This document shows positions 7,824-15,602 of a DNA stretch of 47,390 nucleotides, one piece after another; position 1 is the first letter of the stretch; every line of letters begins with the position of its first letter. Under the pieces are notes generated by a model, which saw only the letters and a list, made by a program, of their open reading frames with translations, was not told the origin of the DNA and made no database searches. Made by a program: the position numbers and the translations under genes. Origin of the DNA: Deltaproteobacteria bacterium (lineage in GTDB: Bacteria > Myxococcota_A > Polyangia > Polyangiales > Polyangiaceae); NCBI GenBank assembly GCA_016875405.1, contig VGRJ01000024.1, positions 1 to 47,390 of the forward strand, given 5' to 3'.

Positions 7824-9191
7824 TCAGCGGAGCAGGTCGTCGACCCAGCGCTTCGCGTGGTCGCAGCTCGCGCCACGCGCGCGGCTCGCCTTGCCGGCCG
7901 AGTCGCGCGCGAGCGGCCCGGCGACGAGCGCCACCTCCCGCCCGCGGCGGCGCCACGCGAGGGGGCCGAGGACACCTCGATCGCGGCACGCGGGGTGGCG
8001 CTTGGCCACGAGGCGCTCGAGCTCGACGGCGTCGACCTCGGAGTCGAAGACGAGCCGCCACGCGAGCGCGACCTCGCGTCGAGCGCCGTCGCTCCTGGAG
8101 ACCAAGACGTAGCGATCGCCGCCCCAGCCGGCGGCGGCTGCAGCCGCTTCGGGAGGCGAGGACCACGGCTCGAGGACGATGCGCAACCCTTGCTCTCCGA
8201 CGACGTCCGAGTCGAGGATCCGGGCCTCGACACCGAAAGGCGCGCTCGTCGGCTCGGCCACCTCGAGCGGCGCCTCGCGCGCGTCGTACTTGTCGAGGTG
8301 GAGCAGCTGCTCGGTCGAGCGCGGCGGATCGCGCCACGCGCGGTTCACCTCCGACCAACCTCCGCGAGCGCGCAAGGCCTCCACGAAGCGATAGCCGTCG
8401 ACATAGGGCGCGATGAGCGAGGCTTGGAGCGCAGGAGGCGTGTTGAGCCCGGTGCTCGAGAGCGCGACCGAGGCGGCCAAGGAACGGCGCAGCGTCTCGA
8501 CGGAGAGCGCGCCGTCGGGGAGGTGCGAGAACATCGCGCTCGTCGCGTCGCCCTCAGCGAACGCGCCGACCGCGGCGGCGGCGTCCACTTGGCCACGGCG
8601 ATAGGTGAGCCGCGCGCCGAGATCGAAGTGCTGGTCTTGCAACGCATGCACGAGCTCGTGCGCGAGGGTTGGTGCGCGCGCGACGTCGTCGAGATCGTCG
8701 AGCAGGTAGAGCTTATCGTCGTCGGGATCGTAGAAGCCCGCCACGTTCTCGCGCACCTGCGCGAACATCCCCTCGACGAAGCGGTAGTCGGGATCGCTCA
8801 GCTCGAGCAGCGCGAAGAGCTCTCCCTGCGCCTCCAAGAACTCCCGCGGCAAGTCTCGCTCGGTCTTCTGGACGATGAGCTCGATCCCACGGGCACGCGA
8901 CACCACCTCGCTCGCGACGGGTCGCACCACCTCGAGCTCGTGGCGCGCGGCGACGTCGGCGAGCACGGCGGGCGCCTCTCGCACTTCGCGCTTCGAAGGC
9001 TTGAGCGAGACGGGCGGCGGCGATCCGTCCGCGCGCTCGACCGACTCGGTGGCCGGTATCCTCGCGGTCGCGACCTTCGGCGTGACGGGCGCCTCCGCCG
9101 CGGTCGGAGCTTGGCCACCGCACGCGGCGGCGAGCACCGAGACGACCGCCGCAGAGCACCCGGCGAGCAGCGACGCTCGGGAGGCCGTCAT
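7824..9191 (-). CDS. Lipoprotein with HExxH metalloprotease-like domain
   Basis: A 455-residue product with a signal peptide ending in lipobox LAAAC (Cys24), then an Ala/Pro/Thr-rich spacer to about residue 75. The core carries FYDPDDDKLYLLDD followed by LAHELVHALQDQHFDL, with the zincin HExxH at 178-182. This arrangement occurs in a widespread family of secreted or surface putative metalloproteases (HELxHALQDQ type). The remaining 250 residues are mixed alpha/beta with no second recognised domain. Its ATG overlaps the stop of rpe by 4 bases (ATGA at 9188-9191), so the two are probably translated together. Substrate is unknown. Confidence 0.8.
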   Translation of the reverse strand: MTASRASLLAGCSAAVVSVLAAACGGQAPTAAEAPVTPKVATARIPATESVERADGSPPPVSLKPSKREVREAPAVLADVAARHELEVVRPVASEVVSRARGIELIVQKTERDLPREFLEAQGELFALLELSDPDYRFVEGMFAQVRENVAGFYDPDDDKLYLLDDLDDVARAPTLAHELVHALQDQHFDLGARLTYRRGQVDAAAAVGAFAEGDATSAMFSHLPDGALSVETLRRSLAASVALSSTGLNTPPALQASLIAPYVDGYRFVEALRARGGWSEVNRAWRDPPRSTEQLLHLDKYDAREAPLEVAEPTSAPFGVEARILDSDVVGEQGLRIVLEPWSSPPEAAAAAAGWGGDRYVLVSRSDGARREVALAWRLVFDSEVDAVELERLVAKRHPACRDRGVLGPLAWRRRGREVALVAGPLARDSAGKASRARGASCDHAKRWVDDLLR

Positions 9192-9892
9192 GGCGTCGCG
9201 TCGGCCGCTCCGCGGATCGCGTCCATCGCGGCGCGGTAGAGGGAGATCCGCTCGTCGAGGGTCGCCTCGCTGCGCTTGTTCGCCCCGAACACGGCAGAGC
9301 CCGCGACCAGCACCTCGGCGCCGGCCTTACGCGCCGCACCCGCCGTCTCGCGCGTGATCCCGCCATCGATTTCGAGCGTGACCGCGAGCCCGCGCCGCGC
9401 GACCTCGTCCCTCAACCAGCGGAGCTTCGGGAGCACCTGCGGCAAGAACGACTGGCCGCCGAAGCCGGGGTTGACACTCATGATCAAGATCAAGTCCGCG
9501 TCGTCGAGCACGTAGCGCAGCGTGTCCTCGGGGGTGTGAGGGTTCAAGACGACGCCGGCCTTCGCACCCAAGGCGCGGATCGCGCGGAGGGTTCGCTGTA
9601 GGTGCGGCGACGCCTCGAGGTGCACGCTGACGAGATCGGCGCCTGCGGCGACGAAGTCCTCGAGGTAGCGCTCCGGCTCGACCATCATCAGATGCACGTC
9701 GACCGGAAGGCGCGTCGCGGCGCGGACGGCGCGCACGATCGGCGGGCCGAGCGTGAGGTTCGGGACGAAGCGGCCGTCCATCACGTCGACGTGGATCCAA
9801 TCGGCTCCCGCGCGCTCGGCTGCTTCGACGTCGAGCGCAAGGCGACCGAAGTCGGCGGAGAGAATGGACGGAGCGATGCGCGTCATCGGCAT
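9188..9892 (-). CDS. rpe: Ribulose-phosphate 3-epimerase
   Basis: A 234-residue TIM-barrel protein of the usual family length. It interconverts D-ribulose 5-phosphate and D-xylulose 5-phosphate in the pentose phosphate pathway. Diagnostic blocks are APSILSADFGRL, WIHVDVMDGRFVPNLT (metal His and Asp), VDVHLMMVEP, MSVNPGFGGQ and LEIDGG, with a phosphate-binding GS near VAGSAVF. Start ATG 9892 (MPMTR); the second Met is possible. It heads a two-gene unit with the HExxH lipoprotein. A functional link between the two is not obvious. Confidence 0.97.
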   Translation of the reverse strand: MPMTRIAPSILSADFGRLALDVEAAERAGADWIHVDVMDGRFVPNLTLGPPIVRAVRAATRLPVDVHLMMVEPERYLEDFVAAGADLVSVHLEASPHLQRTLRAIRALGAKAGVVLNPHTPEDTLRYVLDDADLILIMSVNPGFGGQSFLPQVLPKLRWLRDEVARRGLAVTLEIDGGITRETAGAARKAGAEVLVAGSAVFGANKRSEATLDERISLYRAAMDAIRGAADATP

Positions 9893-10013
9893 GCCGCCTC
9901 TCTACAACGAATCGCGCGGGGCTTGGGCCCCGGTCTTGGCCGCTCGAGCGAGCGCGCGCCGGTCGGGAATGGGTGCCGTGGCTCGCGTTGCGGGGTGGGT
10001 CGGCCGTAGGCGC

Positions 10014-10042
10014 TTGGTGGGTCCGGCGACGCGTGCTAGACG
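10014..10042 (+). promoter_or_regulatory. Candidate sigma-70-type promoter for the GNAT/cNMP pair
   Basis: TTGGTG (10014-10019), a 17-base spacer, and an extended -10, TGC-TAGACG (hexamer 10037-10042), lie 20 bases before the ATG at 10063. Spacing is ideal and the match to TTGACA/TATAAT is moderate, as is common in high-GC genomes. Confidence 0.4.
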
Positions 10043-10062
10043 GGCCACGCCCGAGGGGAGTC

Positions 10063-10521
10063 ATGAGCGACGAGGCGTTGCGTACCAGGCCCATGGAGAA
10101 GGGGGACTTCGATCACCTGGTGCGGGTGATCGACAAATGGTGGGGCGGTCCCACGACGGCTCTCGCTCATCCGCTGTTTTTTTACGAGCTCGGGCAGCTC
10201 GCGCGGGTCGTCGTCTCCGGCGAGCGTGTCGTCGGCTTCTTGTTTGGCTTCATCGCGCCGACGGGGCCGGTCGGGTACGTGCACCTCGTGGGCATCGACC
10301 CGGAGTACCGACGGCGGCAGGTGGGCTCGCTCCTCTATCGCTCGTTCGAGGCGGCGTGCCGGGAGGCCGGCTGCGTCGGTCTCAAGGCCATCACGACGAT
10401 GGGCGACGAGGGGTCGTTGCGCTTTCACGAGTCGCAGGGCTGGCGCGTCGAGACGGTGGAGAACTACGCAGGCCCGGACCGCTCGCGCTTCGTCTTCACC
10501 AAGGCGCTCGCCGGAACGTGA
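10063..10521 (+). CDS. GNAT-family N-acetyltransferase
   Basis: A 152-residue protein; ATG 10063 is chosen because GGGGAG precedes it at good spacing and family similarity begins here. The acetyl-CoA-binding motif A reads VGIDPEYRRRQVGSLLY (RxxQVGxLL pyrophosphate loop), followed by a C-terminal FHESQGWRVE, typical of Gcn5-related acetyltransferases. A substrate (protein lysine, amino acid or antibiotic) cannot be read from sequence. Its stop overlaps the GTG of the next gene by 4 bases (GTGA), so it is probably made in step with a cyclic-nucleotide-binding protein. That suggests a ligand-controlled acetyltransferase. Confidence 0.9.
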   Translation: MSDEALRTRPMEKGDFDHLVRVIDKWWGGPTTALAHPLFFYELGQLARVVVSGERVVGFLFGFIAPTGPVGYVHLVGIDPEYRRRQVGSLLYRSFEAACREAGCVGLKAITTMGDEGSLRFHESQGWRVETVENYAGPDRSRFVFTKALAGT

Positions 10522-10991
10522 GCGCCCCCTCGGTCGAGGAGCTCGGACGCGTCCCGCTCTTCGCGGCGCTCGACGCGCGGGCGCTCGAGGGCCTCGCGCA
10601 GCGCTTGAGCGTGCGCTCGTTCGAGGCCGGGGAGCGTCTCTTCGGGGTCGGCGACGCGAGCCAGGAGATCCTGATCGTGCTCGACGGGGAGATCGAGCTG
10701 TTTCGGCACGACGGGGAGGGCCGGAGGAGGCGGCTCGGGCGGCGCGGTCCGAGCGACTGGTTCGGCGAGGTTGGATTGATCGCCATCAAGTCGAGGGCCA
10801 TCGAGGCTTGGTCGCAGACGAGGGCCCGCGTGCTCGTGCTGCCGGCGCGGGAGCTGCTCGAGCTCTACCGTCGCGACATGCGCGCGTACGCACTCGTCAC
10901 GATGAACCTCGCGCGGGAGCTCGCACGTAAGCTCGAGTCGGTCGAGGAGCGGTGGGTCGATGGGCGCGCGCCCCTCGAGGATTTGACCTGA
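10518..10991 (+). CDS. Stand-alone cyclic-nucleotide-binding domain protein (CRP-like N-terminal domain)
   Basis: 157 residues from GTG 10518. The fold signature is clear: VPLFAALDARALEGLA, FEAGERLFGVGD, LDGEIELF, then DWFGEVGLIA...SRAIEAW. The phosphate-binding cassette has the conserved Gly-Glu (FGE) and an Arg in SRAI, so cAMP or cGMP binding is plausible. The usual Arg-(Ser/Thr/Ala)-Ala is changed to Arg-Ala-Ile. There is no helix-turn-helix or kinase domain, and the protein ends soon after the C-helix, so it is a sensor subunit rather than a CRP transcription factor. It is translationally coupled to the GNAT gene. Confidence 0.88.
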   Translation: MSAPSVEELGRVPLFAALDARALEGLAQRLSVRSFEAGERLFGVGDASQEILIVLDGEIELFRHDGEGRRRRLGRRGPSDWFGEVGLIAIKSRAIEAWSQTRARVLVLPARELLELYRRDMRAYALVTMNLARELARKLESVEERWVDGRAPLEDLT

Positions 10992-11067
10992 GCTCCGCGC
11001 CGAGGGGGGAACGCGACCCTCATGGGTGGGGGGTTGCGGCCGGGTTGCGGTAGGGGCGAGCCCTTGG

Positions 11068-11703
11068 TCACTCGTTGCGGGCGGCCGGGGCGCTGCCGCG
11101 CGTCATCACGCGGCACATCGAGGCAGGTCCCTTTGGGCCTTGGGCGTACATGGCGACGTGGCCCTTGTCCGAGCGCGCGCGCACGTAGATCGAGCCGCCG
11201 TTGGCCGGCATCGGAACGATGGCGCCAAGGGCTTGGGGCCTGTCGGAGGGAAGCTCCTCGATGACGATGATGGTGTCGCCGTTGACCTGGTCGACGGCGT
11301 AGATCGAGGGTCGGCGGACGCGGTCCGTCGGTGCGCCGCAGGTCGAGCCGTCGGTCCGTGCCGCGAAGGCGATCTGGTCGGGTGCCAGGGGGGGCACGTC
11401 GGCGACCCAGCGGAAGCGTGGGTCGGTCGCGGCGCCGGCCGCTACGTCGAGGCAGGTGCACCGGGCGGTCGGGGCGGCCCGCAGAGAGAGGGAGAGGTCG
11501 TGGCGGACTCCGCGAAGGGCTACGTTGTCCTTCGGGGCCTCATCGCGTTTGACCGTGAAGAGGGACTCGACCTCGCGCCAGGGCTGCTGTTCGGAGTCGG
11601 TCTTATGGACCCAGTCCTTGTCGACGAGATCGTCCTTCTTGGCGCAGCCGGGCATGAGGGCGAGGCTGGCGGCGACGGGGAAGGCAAACGGCACGCGTTT
11701 CAC
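11068..11703 (-). CDS. Hypothetical lipoprotein
   Basis: 211 residues from GTG 11703. The signal peptide KRVPFAFPVAASLALMPGC ends in a lipobox-like LMPGC (Cys20). The mature part has several Cys residues (ARCTCLDV, STCGAP, SMCRV) and a central IYAVDQVNGDTIIVIEEL strand region. I recognise no family. The start codon overlaps a parS-like half-site (GTTTCACGGG, 11697-11706). It is convergent with the cNMP-binding gene, 76 bases away, and its upstream region is the 1.1 kb parS region. Confidence 0.7.
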   Translation of the reverse strand: MKRVPFAFPVAASLALMPGCAKKDDLVDKDWVHKTDSEQQPWREVESLFTVKRDEAPKDNVALRGVRHDLSLSLRAAPTARCTCLDVAAGAATDPRFRWVADVPPLAPDQIAFAARTDGSTCGAPTDRVRRPSIYAVDQVNGDTIIVIEELPSDRPQALGAIVPMPANGGSIYVRARSDKGHVAMYAQGPKGPASMCRVMTRGSAPAARNE

Positions 11704-11706
11704 GGG
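11697..11706 (+). promoter_or_regulatory. parS-like half-site over the lipoprotein start codon
   Basis: GTTTCACGGG matches the left part of the three full parS-like sites; the right arm has diverged (GTCA instead of AAAC). It spans the complement of the GTG start at 11701-11703, so a bound protein would cover the initiation region. Confidence 0.25.
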
Positions 11707-11865
11707 GTCAGTCTCCCAGAGGCGGGCGAGACGGCCAAGTTCGGAGCATCCAAGGGGGAACTGGGCTGCGGGCGGCGCGGTTTCTGGGGGGTGCCGAGGG
11801 GCTCGGGGCGGGTTTGGATTCCGTCCTTTGGGGGTTGGGGTCGAGGCGGGGTCGCGGGCTGGGGA

Positions 11866-11881
11866 TGTTTCCCGTGAAACG
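11866..11881 (-). promoter_or_regulatory. parS: parS-like ParB site 1
   Basis: TGTTTCCCGTGAAACG, whose complement CGTTTCACGGGAAACA shares the 14-base core GTTTCACGGGAAAC with sites 2 and 3. The core differs by one central base from the widespread parS consensus (TGTTTCACGTGAAACA). Confidence 0.75.
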
Positions 11882-12240
11882 TTTGGGGAGGCCCTGCTGA
11901 GCCCTTTGCGGTCGGGGCGGGTGACGGGGCGGGGCAGGGCTCCGAGCAGCCGCCGCGCCTCGGGTGAGAGCACCCCCTGCTCGTCCCTTCGCGACGGCAG
12001 GTGCACCGGCTGACACGGGCGATCGGGCGTCGGGAGGCGCCGGGGGGCCGGAGGGGTCGGTGGCCGTTCGCTGCGCGGGGTGGCGGGGTTACCCGGTTTC
12101 GTTGGGGGGTGGGCGTTGGGCGCCGGGCGCCCCGCGCTTTGGGGGCCCGGAGCGGCGGCCGCTCCGTGAGGGGTGCGCCGGGCGCGAGGCCGCCAGGGGC
12201 ACGTCGCAGGCTGTGCGACGGTGAGCTTCGGGACTGGGAG

Positions 12241-12249
12241 GTTTCCCGT
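12241..12249 (-). promoter_or_regulatory. parS-like half-site
   Basis: GTTTCCCGT equals the left half of site 1. The right half is replaced by a partial direct repeat, TTTTCCCGT. It is probably a decayed or weak site. Confidence 0.25.
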
Positions 12250-12602
12250 TTTTCCCGTCGACAATGGGGGGGCCGGAGCGGGCTTCGCAGGGGCCGGGTC
12301 TCCGGGGCCTCCTGGCGGTGGTCCTTGCGGGGTTCAGGGGAGGCTGGTGGAAACGGCCGCGCGGCGGGGTGCGGCGGGGCACGCCAAAGGGCCGAGTCGC
12401 CCTCGCGGGCCCGAGCCCTTCGTGCGGTTGGGGTGCGGAGCCGGAGGAGTCGAGCGCTCGAGGTGCCTGGGGGCTCACCCTGTCGCCCCGCGGGTCTGAG
12501 GGGCGGAGACGAGGGAGCAAGCCCGCCTGAGGGCTGGGAGCATCTGCGGTGAAGCGAGCGCGGGCGCACGGGCTCGTCGCGTGCCCCTCCGAGGGGCCTC
12601 GA

Positions 12603-12618
12603 TGTTTCACGGGAAACA
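12603..12618 (+). promoter_or_regulatory. parS: parS-like ParB site 2
   Basis: TGTTTCACGGGAAACA, a palindrome apart from the central base pair. It differs by one base from the common parS consensus. Site 3 lies 72 bases downstream in the same orientation. Confidence 0.8.
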
Positions 12619-12674
12619 CCGAGGAAGGCACCCGCCGCCCACTTGCCCCAACCTCTCGGCGCCACCGAGCCGGA

Positions 12675-12690
12675 TGTTTCACGGGAAACG
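12675..12690 (+). promoter_or_regulatory. parS: parS-like ParB site 3
   Basis: TGTTTCACGGGAAACG, identical to site 2 except for the last base. Confidence 0.8.
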
Positions 12691-12825
12691 TCCCGGTCAT
12701 GCGGCCACCCTCCCCGCGAAGGCCGTCGAGCGAGCGCCCGCCTTGAACAACCCCGACGAGTCCCCCGCAGCCGAACCCCGACCCGGCGCCGCCTCGGCCG
12801 CCGCCGTCCTGTCAGGCCCGGCCGC

Positions 12826-13203
12826 TCAACCGCCGCCGCCCACTCCGTCCCGCGTGAGCGCCAGGTACGCCGCGTTGAGCTCCGCGGTCCGCTTCTCCGC
12901 GAGCCGCTGGATCTCCGGCGCCGCGCCCGCCACCCGGTCAGGATGGTACTCGCGCACTTTGGCGTGGTACGCGCGCCGGACCTCCTCGCGACTCGCGCCC
13001 TCCGGCACGCCGAGCACCTCCTCGGGCGAACGGGCCACGGCGGGAGCCGCACCCCGCCCACGTGAGCCCGGACCGCCCGCGGCGCGCCCCCTTCCGTCCG
13101 GCCTCCGTCGACCCCCTCCCCCTAGCCGAGGCCCGAGGCGCACCCGACGGTACCCCCAAACCAGGAGCGCGACAAACCCGAAGAGGAGGAGCTTGGCTGC
13201 CAC
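12826..13203 (-). CDS. Membrane-anchored J-domain (DnaJ-like) protein
   Basis: 125 residues from GTG 13203. One N-terminal membrane segment (LLLFGFVALLVWGY, about 5-18) is followed by a Gly/Arg/Pro-rich linker and a C-terminal J-domain. The J-domain has SPEEVLGVPEGAS, REEVRRAYHAKVREYHPD and AEKRTAELNAAYLALT; the HPD tripeptide needed to stimulate DnaK is intact. The layout (anchor, linker, J-domain at the end) resembles DjlA/DjlB-type co-chaperones. There is no Gly/Phe region or zinc-finger domain, so it is not DnaJ itself. No dnaK lies nearby. Confidence 0.85.
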   Translation of the reverse strand: MAAKLLLFGFVALLVWGYRRVRLGPRLGGGGRRRPDGRGRAAGGPGSRGRGAAPAVARSPEEVLGVPEGASREEVRRAYHAKVREYHPDRVAGAAPEIQRLAEKRTAELNAAYLALTRDGVGGGG

Positions 13204-13361
13204 GATGCCACCACGAACCCGTCATCCACGTAACGCGCGACTCGCAGCCCGCCGACTTGGCACATGGCACATTTACGCGCACCTCGGCAAGCTTCGGCTC
13301 GTGGCACAAGGCCCCATGACGCCCACGCGCTCCCGCCCAATCTCCTCCGCGACGAGCCTCG

Positions 13362-14915
13362 TCATCGCGAAGGCCCCTTGCCCAGTCCCCCGCTCGACGG
13401 CGACCCGTCCCCGGCCAGCGCCTCGTCGGCGAGCGTCGCCGTCGCGCGCCCTTCGGCCTCAAGCCCGGAGGCGAGGTGGCTCGGGAGCGCGAGGTTCACG
13501 GCCGTGTCCTCGGGATCCGGTCTGGCCCGCTCGACCCCGGGCGTGGGGATTGTCCACTCGAAGGGATGCTCCTCGCCCCCTGCAGCGTTGTAAGCCTCGC
13601 CCTCCATCGATGCTCGCAAGGCCACCACGTCGATGTTCTTGAGGGTGTCCGGATAGGCCTGGGCCCCTCGCTGCGGCGCACCGCTCGAACTCACGCGACT
13701 GCGAAGCGTGGGCTCGCCCGCCACGTCGATCACCGTGCGGAGCAGCGGGTCGTCGACCGCGCCGGTGGGCGCGAGATCCACGTCGGTCTGCAAGAGCGGA
13801 TCGTCGGTGCTGCCGCGCGCCCCAAAACCCGACGGTGTCACGCCGACCGGCGCAACCCCGAGCAGCTCCCGCGCCTCCGCCGGGAGCGACTCGAGCAGCG
13901 TCGGGCTCGCGGCGAGCCGCGCCTCGACCTCGGTCCAGTTGGTCGGCACCCCATCGAGCTCGAACCCCGCGATCCCCCGCAGCCGAGCGAGCTCCGCGGC
14001 ACCCCCGAGCCTCACCACCCCTCGAAACGTCATCGTCGCCTCGAGCGTGTCCGCGTCGATGGCGAGCCCGTCGACGACCATGGCGACGAGAACTCCTGGC
14101 CCCCCGGTTGTCGGGACGAGCCGCGCGAAGGCACGCAGCGCTGGCAAACGCGACTGAATCCGCGCCCACTCCGGGTGCACGCCGTCGAGGACCACCCACT
14201 CGTCGCCGTCGAGGCGCTCGAGCTGCTGATCGAGGGGCGCCGCCTGAAAGTAGCTCCAGTCGAGCGCGCTCCCGACGCTCGGAACGAGCCGCTCGAGATC
14301 GCGGCGCTGCTCGCTCGAGACGAACTGCCGGCGAGCCCTCCAGTAGCGCGAGATCGGCCCGAAGCCGGCGACGGCGCCGGGGCGCGAGGGCTCGACCAAG
14401 TTCGGCGGCCGCGAGCGCCCGTTGAGGCCCGTCCCCACCGGGTTCGGATCGTGCCCCGGACCACCGAGGGCGCGCTCGTAGACGAGCGGCAACCGGTCGA
14501 ACGGGCTTGGCACCGCTGCGGCATCGACCCGATCGCCGTAGGCATGGATCACCTTGTCGAGGATCGCGGTCCCGCTTCGAAGCAGCGCGAACCGCACGGC
14601 GACGGCCTGCGCCGGCTGCGCCCGTGGAGCCGCCGCATGCCCGGTCAGCGTGACGTCGACCTGGGGCCGGAACGGCACGACCTCGGCAGCGACCGCGAGG
14701 CTCCTCGTCGCGTCGTCCCCGTGATGCCGATCGGACTCGACGAGCGGCGTCGGCTCAAGGACACGCATCGTGCGCTCCGCCTCGAGGCCGAGCCGTGCCT
14801 TCGCCATCACGGTCAGCTGCAGCTCGCGCCCGGCGCGCCAGACCAGGGCCGCCGCGTCCACCGGCCCGACCGGGACCAGCGGCACGAGGCACGAGGCTCG
14901 GCGCGCGAACGTCAT
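13362..14915 (-). CDS. DUF2169 family protein
   Basis: A 517-residue protein from ATG 14915. The N-terminal half has DUF2169 hallmarks: an opening strand with VWRAGRELQLTVMAKARLGL, then VPFRPQVDVTLTGHA, PLVYERALGGPGHDPNPVG and NRSRPPNL-like GRSRPPNLVEP, and later DWSYFQAAPLDQQLERLDGDEWV. DUF2169 proteins are often found near type VI secretion spike and effector genes and are thought to help load effectors. No VgrG, PAAR or effector is visible in this window. The C-terminal 150 residues are Asp/Thr/Pro-rich and probably disordered. No signal peptide. It lies alone between the J protein and the ABC ATPase. Confidence 0.75.
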   Translation of the reverse strand: MTFARRASCLVPLVPVGPVDAAALVWRAGRELQLTVMAKARLGLEAERTMRVLEPTPLVESDRHHGDDATRSLAVAAEVVPFRPQVDVTLTGHAAAPRAQPAQAVAVRFALLRSGTAILDKVIHAYGDRVDAAAVPSPFDRLPLVYERALGGPGHDPNPVGTGLNGRSRPPNLVEPSRPGAVAGFGPISRYWRARRQFVSSEQRRDLERLVPSVGSALDWSYFQAAPLDQQLERLDGDEWVVLDGVHPEWARIQSRLPALRAFARLVPTTGGPGVLVAMVVDGLAIDADTLEATMTFRGVVRLGGAAELARLRGIAGFELDGVPTNWTEVEARLAASPTLLESLPAEARELLGVAPVGVTPSGFGARGSTDDPLLQTDVDLAPTGAVDDPLLRTVIDVAGEPTLRSRVSSSGAPQRGAQAYPDTLKNIDVVALRASMEGEAYNAAGGEEHPFEWTIPTPGVERARPDPEDTAVNLALPSHLASGLEAEGRATATLADEALAGDGSPSSGGLGKGPSR

Positions 14916-14957
14916 GCGAAGACTTCATCACACGCGTCCCCGCGTGGAAAGGCGAGT

Positions 14958-15602
14958 TCAGCGCGTGACGAGCTTCCCTCGCTCGAGCTCGACGCGCGAC
15001 GAGACGACACCGTCGAAGACACGCGGCTCGTGCGTCACCAGCGCGACGAGGGCTCCTCGCGCGACCTCGTCACGCACCACCTCGACGAGCCGCTTCACGC
15101 CGACGCGATCGAGACCGGTGGTGGGCTCGTCGAGCAACACGAGCGAGGGCCGGTGCACGAGCGCGCGGGCGAGGGCGATGCGTTGACGCTGACCGCGGGA
15201 CATCGTGCGAACCGGGCGGTCGGCGAAGCGACCGAGCTCGAAGCGCTGCTCGACCGCCTCGTACGTCGCCTCCGGGTCGAGACCGAGCAGCTCGGCTGCG
15301 AGGCGCACGTTCGCTCGTCCGGACAGATCGCCGTAGGCGAGCGGCTCGTGAGAGACCCAGCCGATCGCGTGGCGCGCCGCCGCTGGGTCCGAGCCGAACG
15401 GCTCGTAGCGCACGTGGCCCGAGGTCGGCGCGAGCAGCGTGCCCAGGATCCGCAGGAGCGTGGTCTTGCCCGAGCCGTTCGCGCCCTCGATGAGCGTGAG
15501 CCCAGGAGCAAGCTCGACGTCGACGCCGCGCAGCGCCGCCGTCGACCCGAACGTCTTGACGAGCCGCTCGGCTCGCACCGCGCGGATCGGCTCACCGGGC
15601 AC
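14958..15602 (-). CDS. ABC transporter ATP-binding protein, CcmA-like
   Basis: 214 residues from GTG 15602. It contains Walker A GANGSGKTT (40-48), Q-loop region around GWVSHE, signature MSRGQRQR, Walker B LVLLDEPT and H-loop VTHE, so it is a complete ATPase. Size and the GxTLIEGANGSGKTTLLRIL phrase resemble CcmA, the ATPase of the heme/apocytochrome c maturation exporter (about 205 residues). No CcmB or CcmC permease is adjacent, so the transported substrate is unproven; a CcmF-type operon lies at 34-41 kb. It overlaps the kinase stop by 11 bases, suggesting cotranscription with the kinase. Confidence 0.75.
   Translation of the reverse strand: MPGEPIRAVRAERLVKTFGSTAALRGVDVELAPGLTLIEGANGSGKTTLLRILGTLLAPTSGHVRYEPFGSDPAAARHAIGWVSHEPLAYGDLSGRANVRLAAELLGLDPEATYEAVEQRFELGRFADRPVRTMSRGQRQRIALARALVHRPSLVLLDEPTTGLDRVGVKRLVEVVRDEVARGALVALVTHEPRVFDGVVSSRVELERGKLVTR

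Larger units (their letters stand above)
11704..12825. other. 1.1 kb gene-free region with parS-like cluster
   Basis: No frame on either strand gives a credible protein; open frames are Arg/Pro/Gly-rich and contain tell-tale VSRETS or MFHGK words, which are simply translations of the parS-like sites. The plus strand is strongly G-rich up to about 12560 and C-rich after about 12620. I looked for RNase P, SRP and tmRNA signatures and saw none. The region holds three parS-like 16-mers and two half-sites. Confidence 0.7.

Noticed and set aside
11704-12600. Structural RNA (RNase P, SRP, tmRNA) in the long gene-free region
   Set aside because: I looked for their conserved cores and did not see them. 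The GC-rich, G-skewed sequence could fold, but nothing is specific.
12001-13061. Open frames across the parS region containing MFHGK or VSRETS
   Set aside because: These words are translations of GTTTCACGGGAAAC; the rest is Pro/Arg/Gly-rich with no conserved features.
13204-13361. Sigma-54-type promoter around TGGCACATGGCAC
   Set aside because: The GG half is present, but no TTGC follows at the required spacing on either strand.
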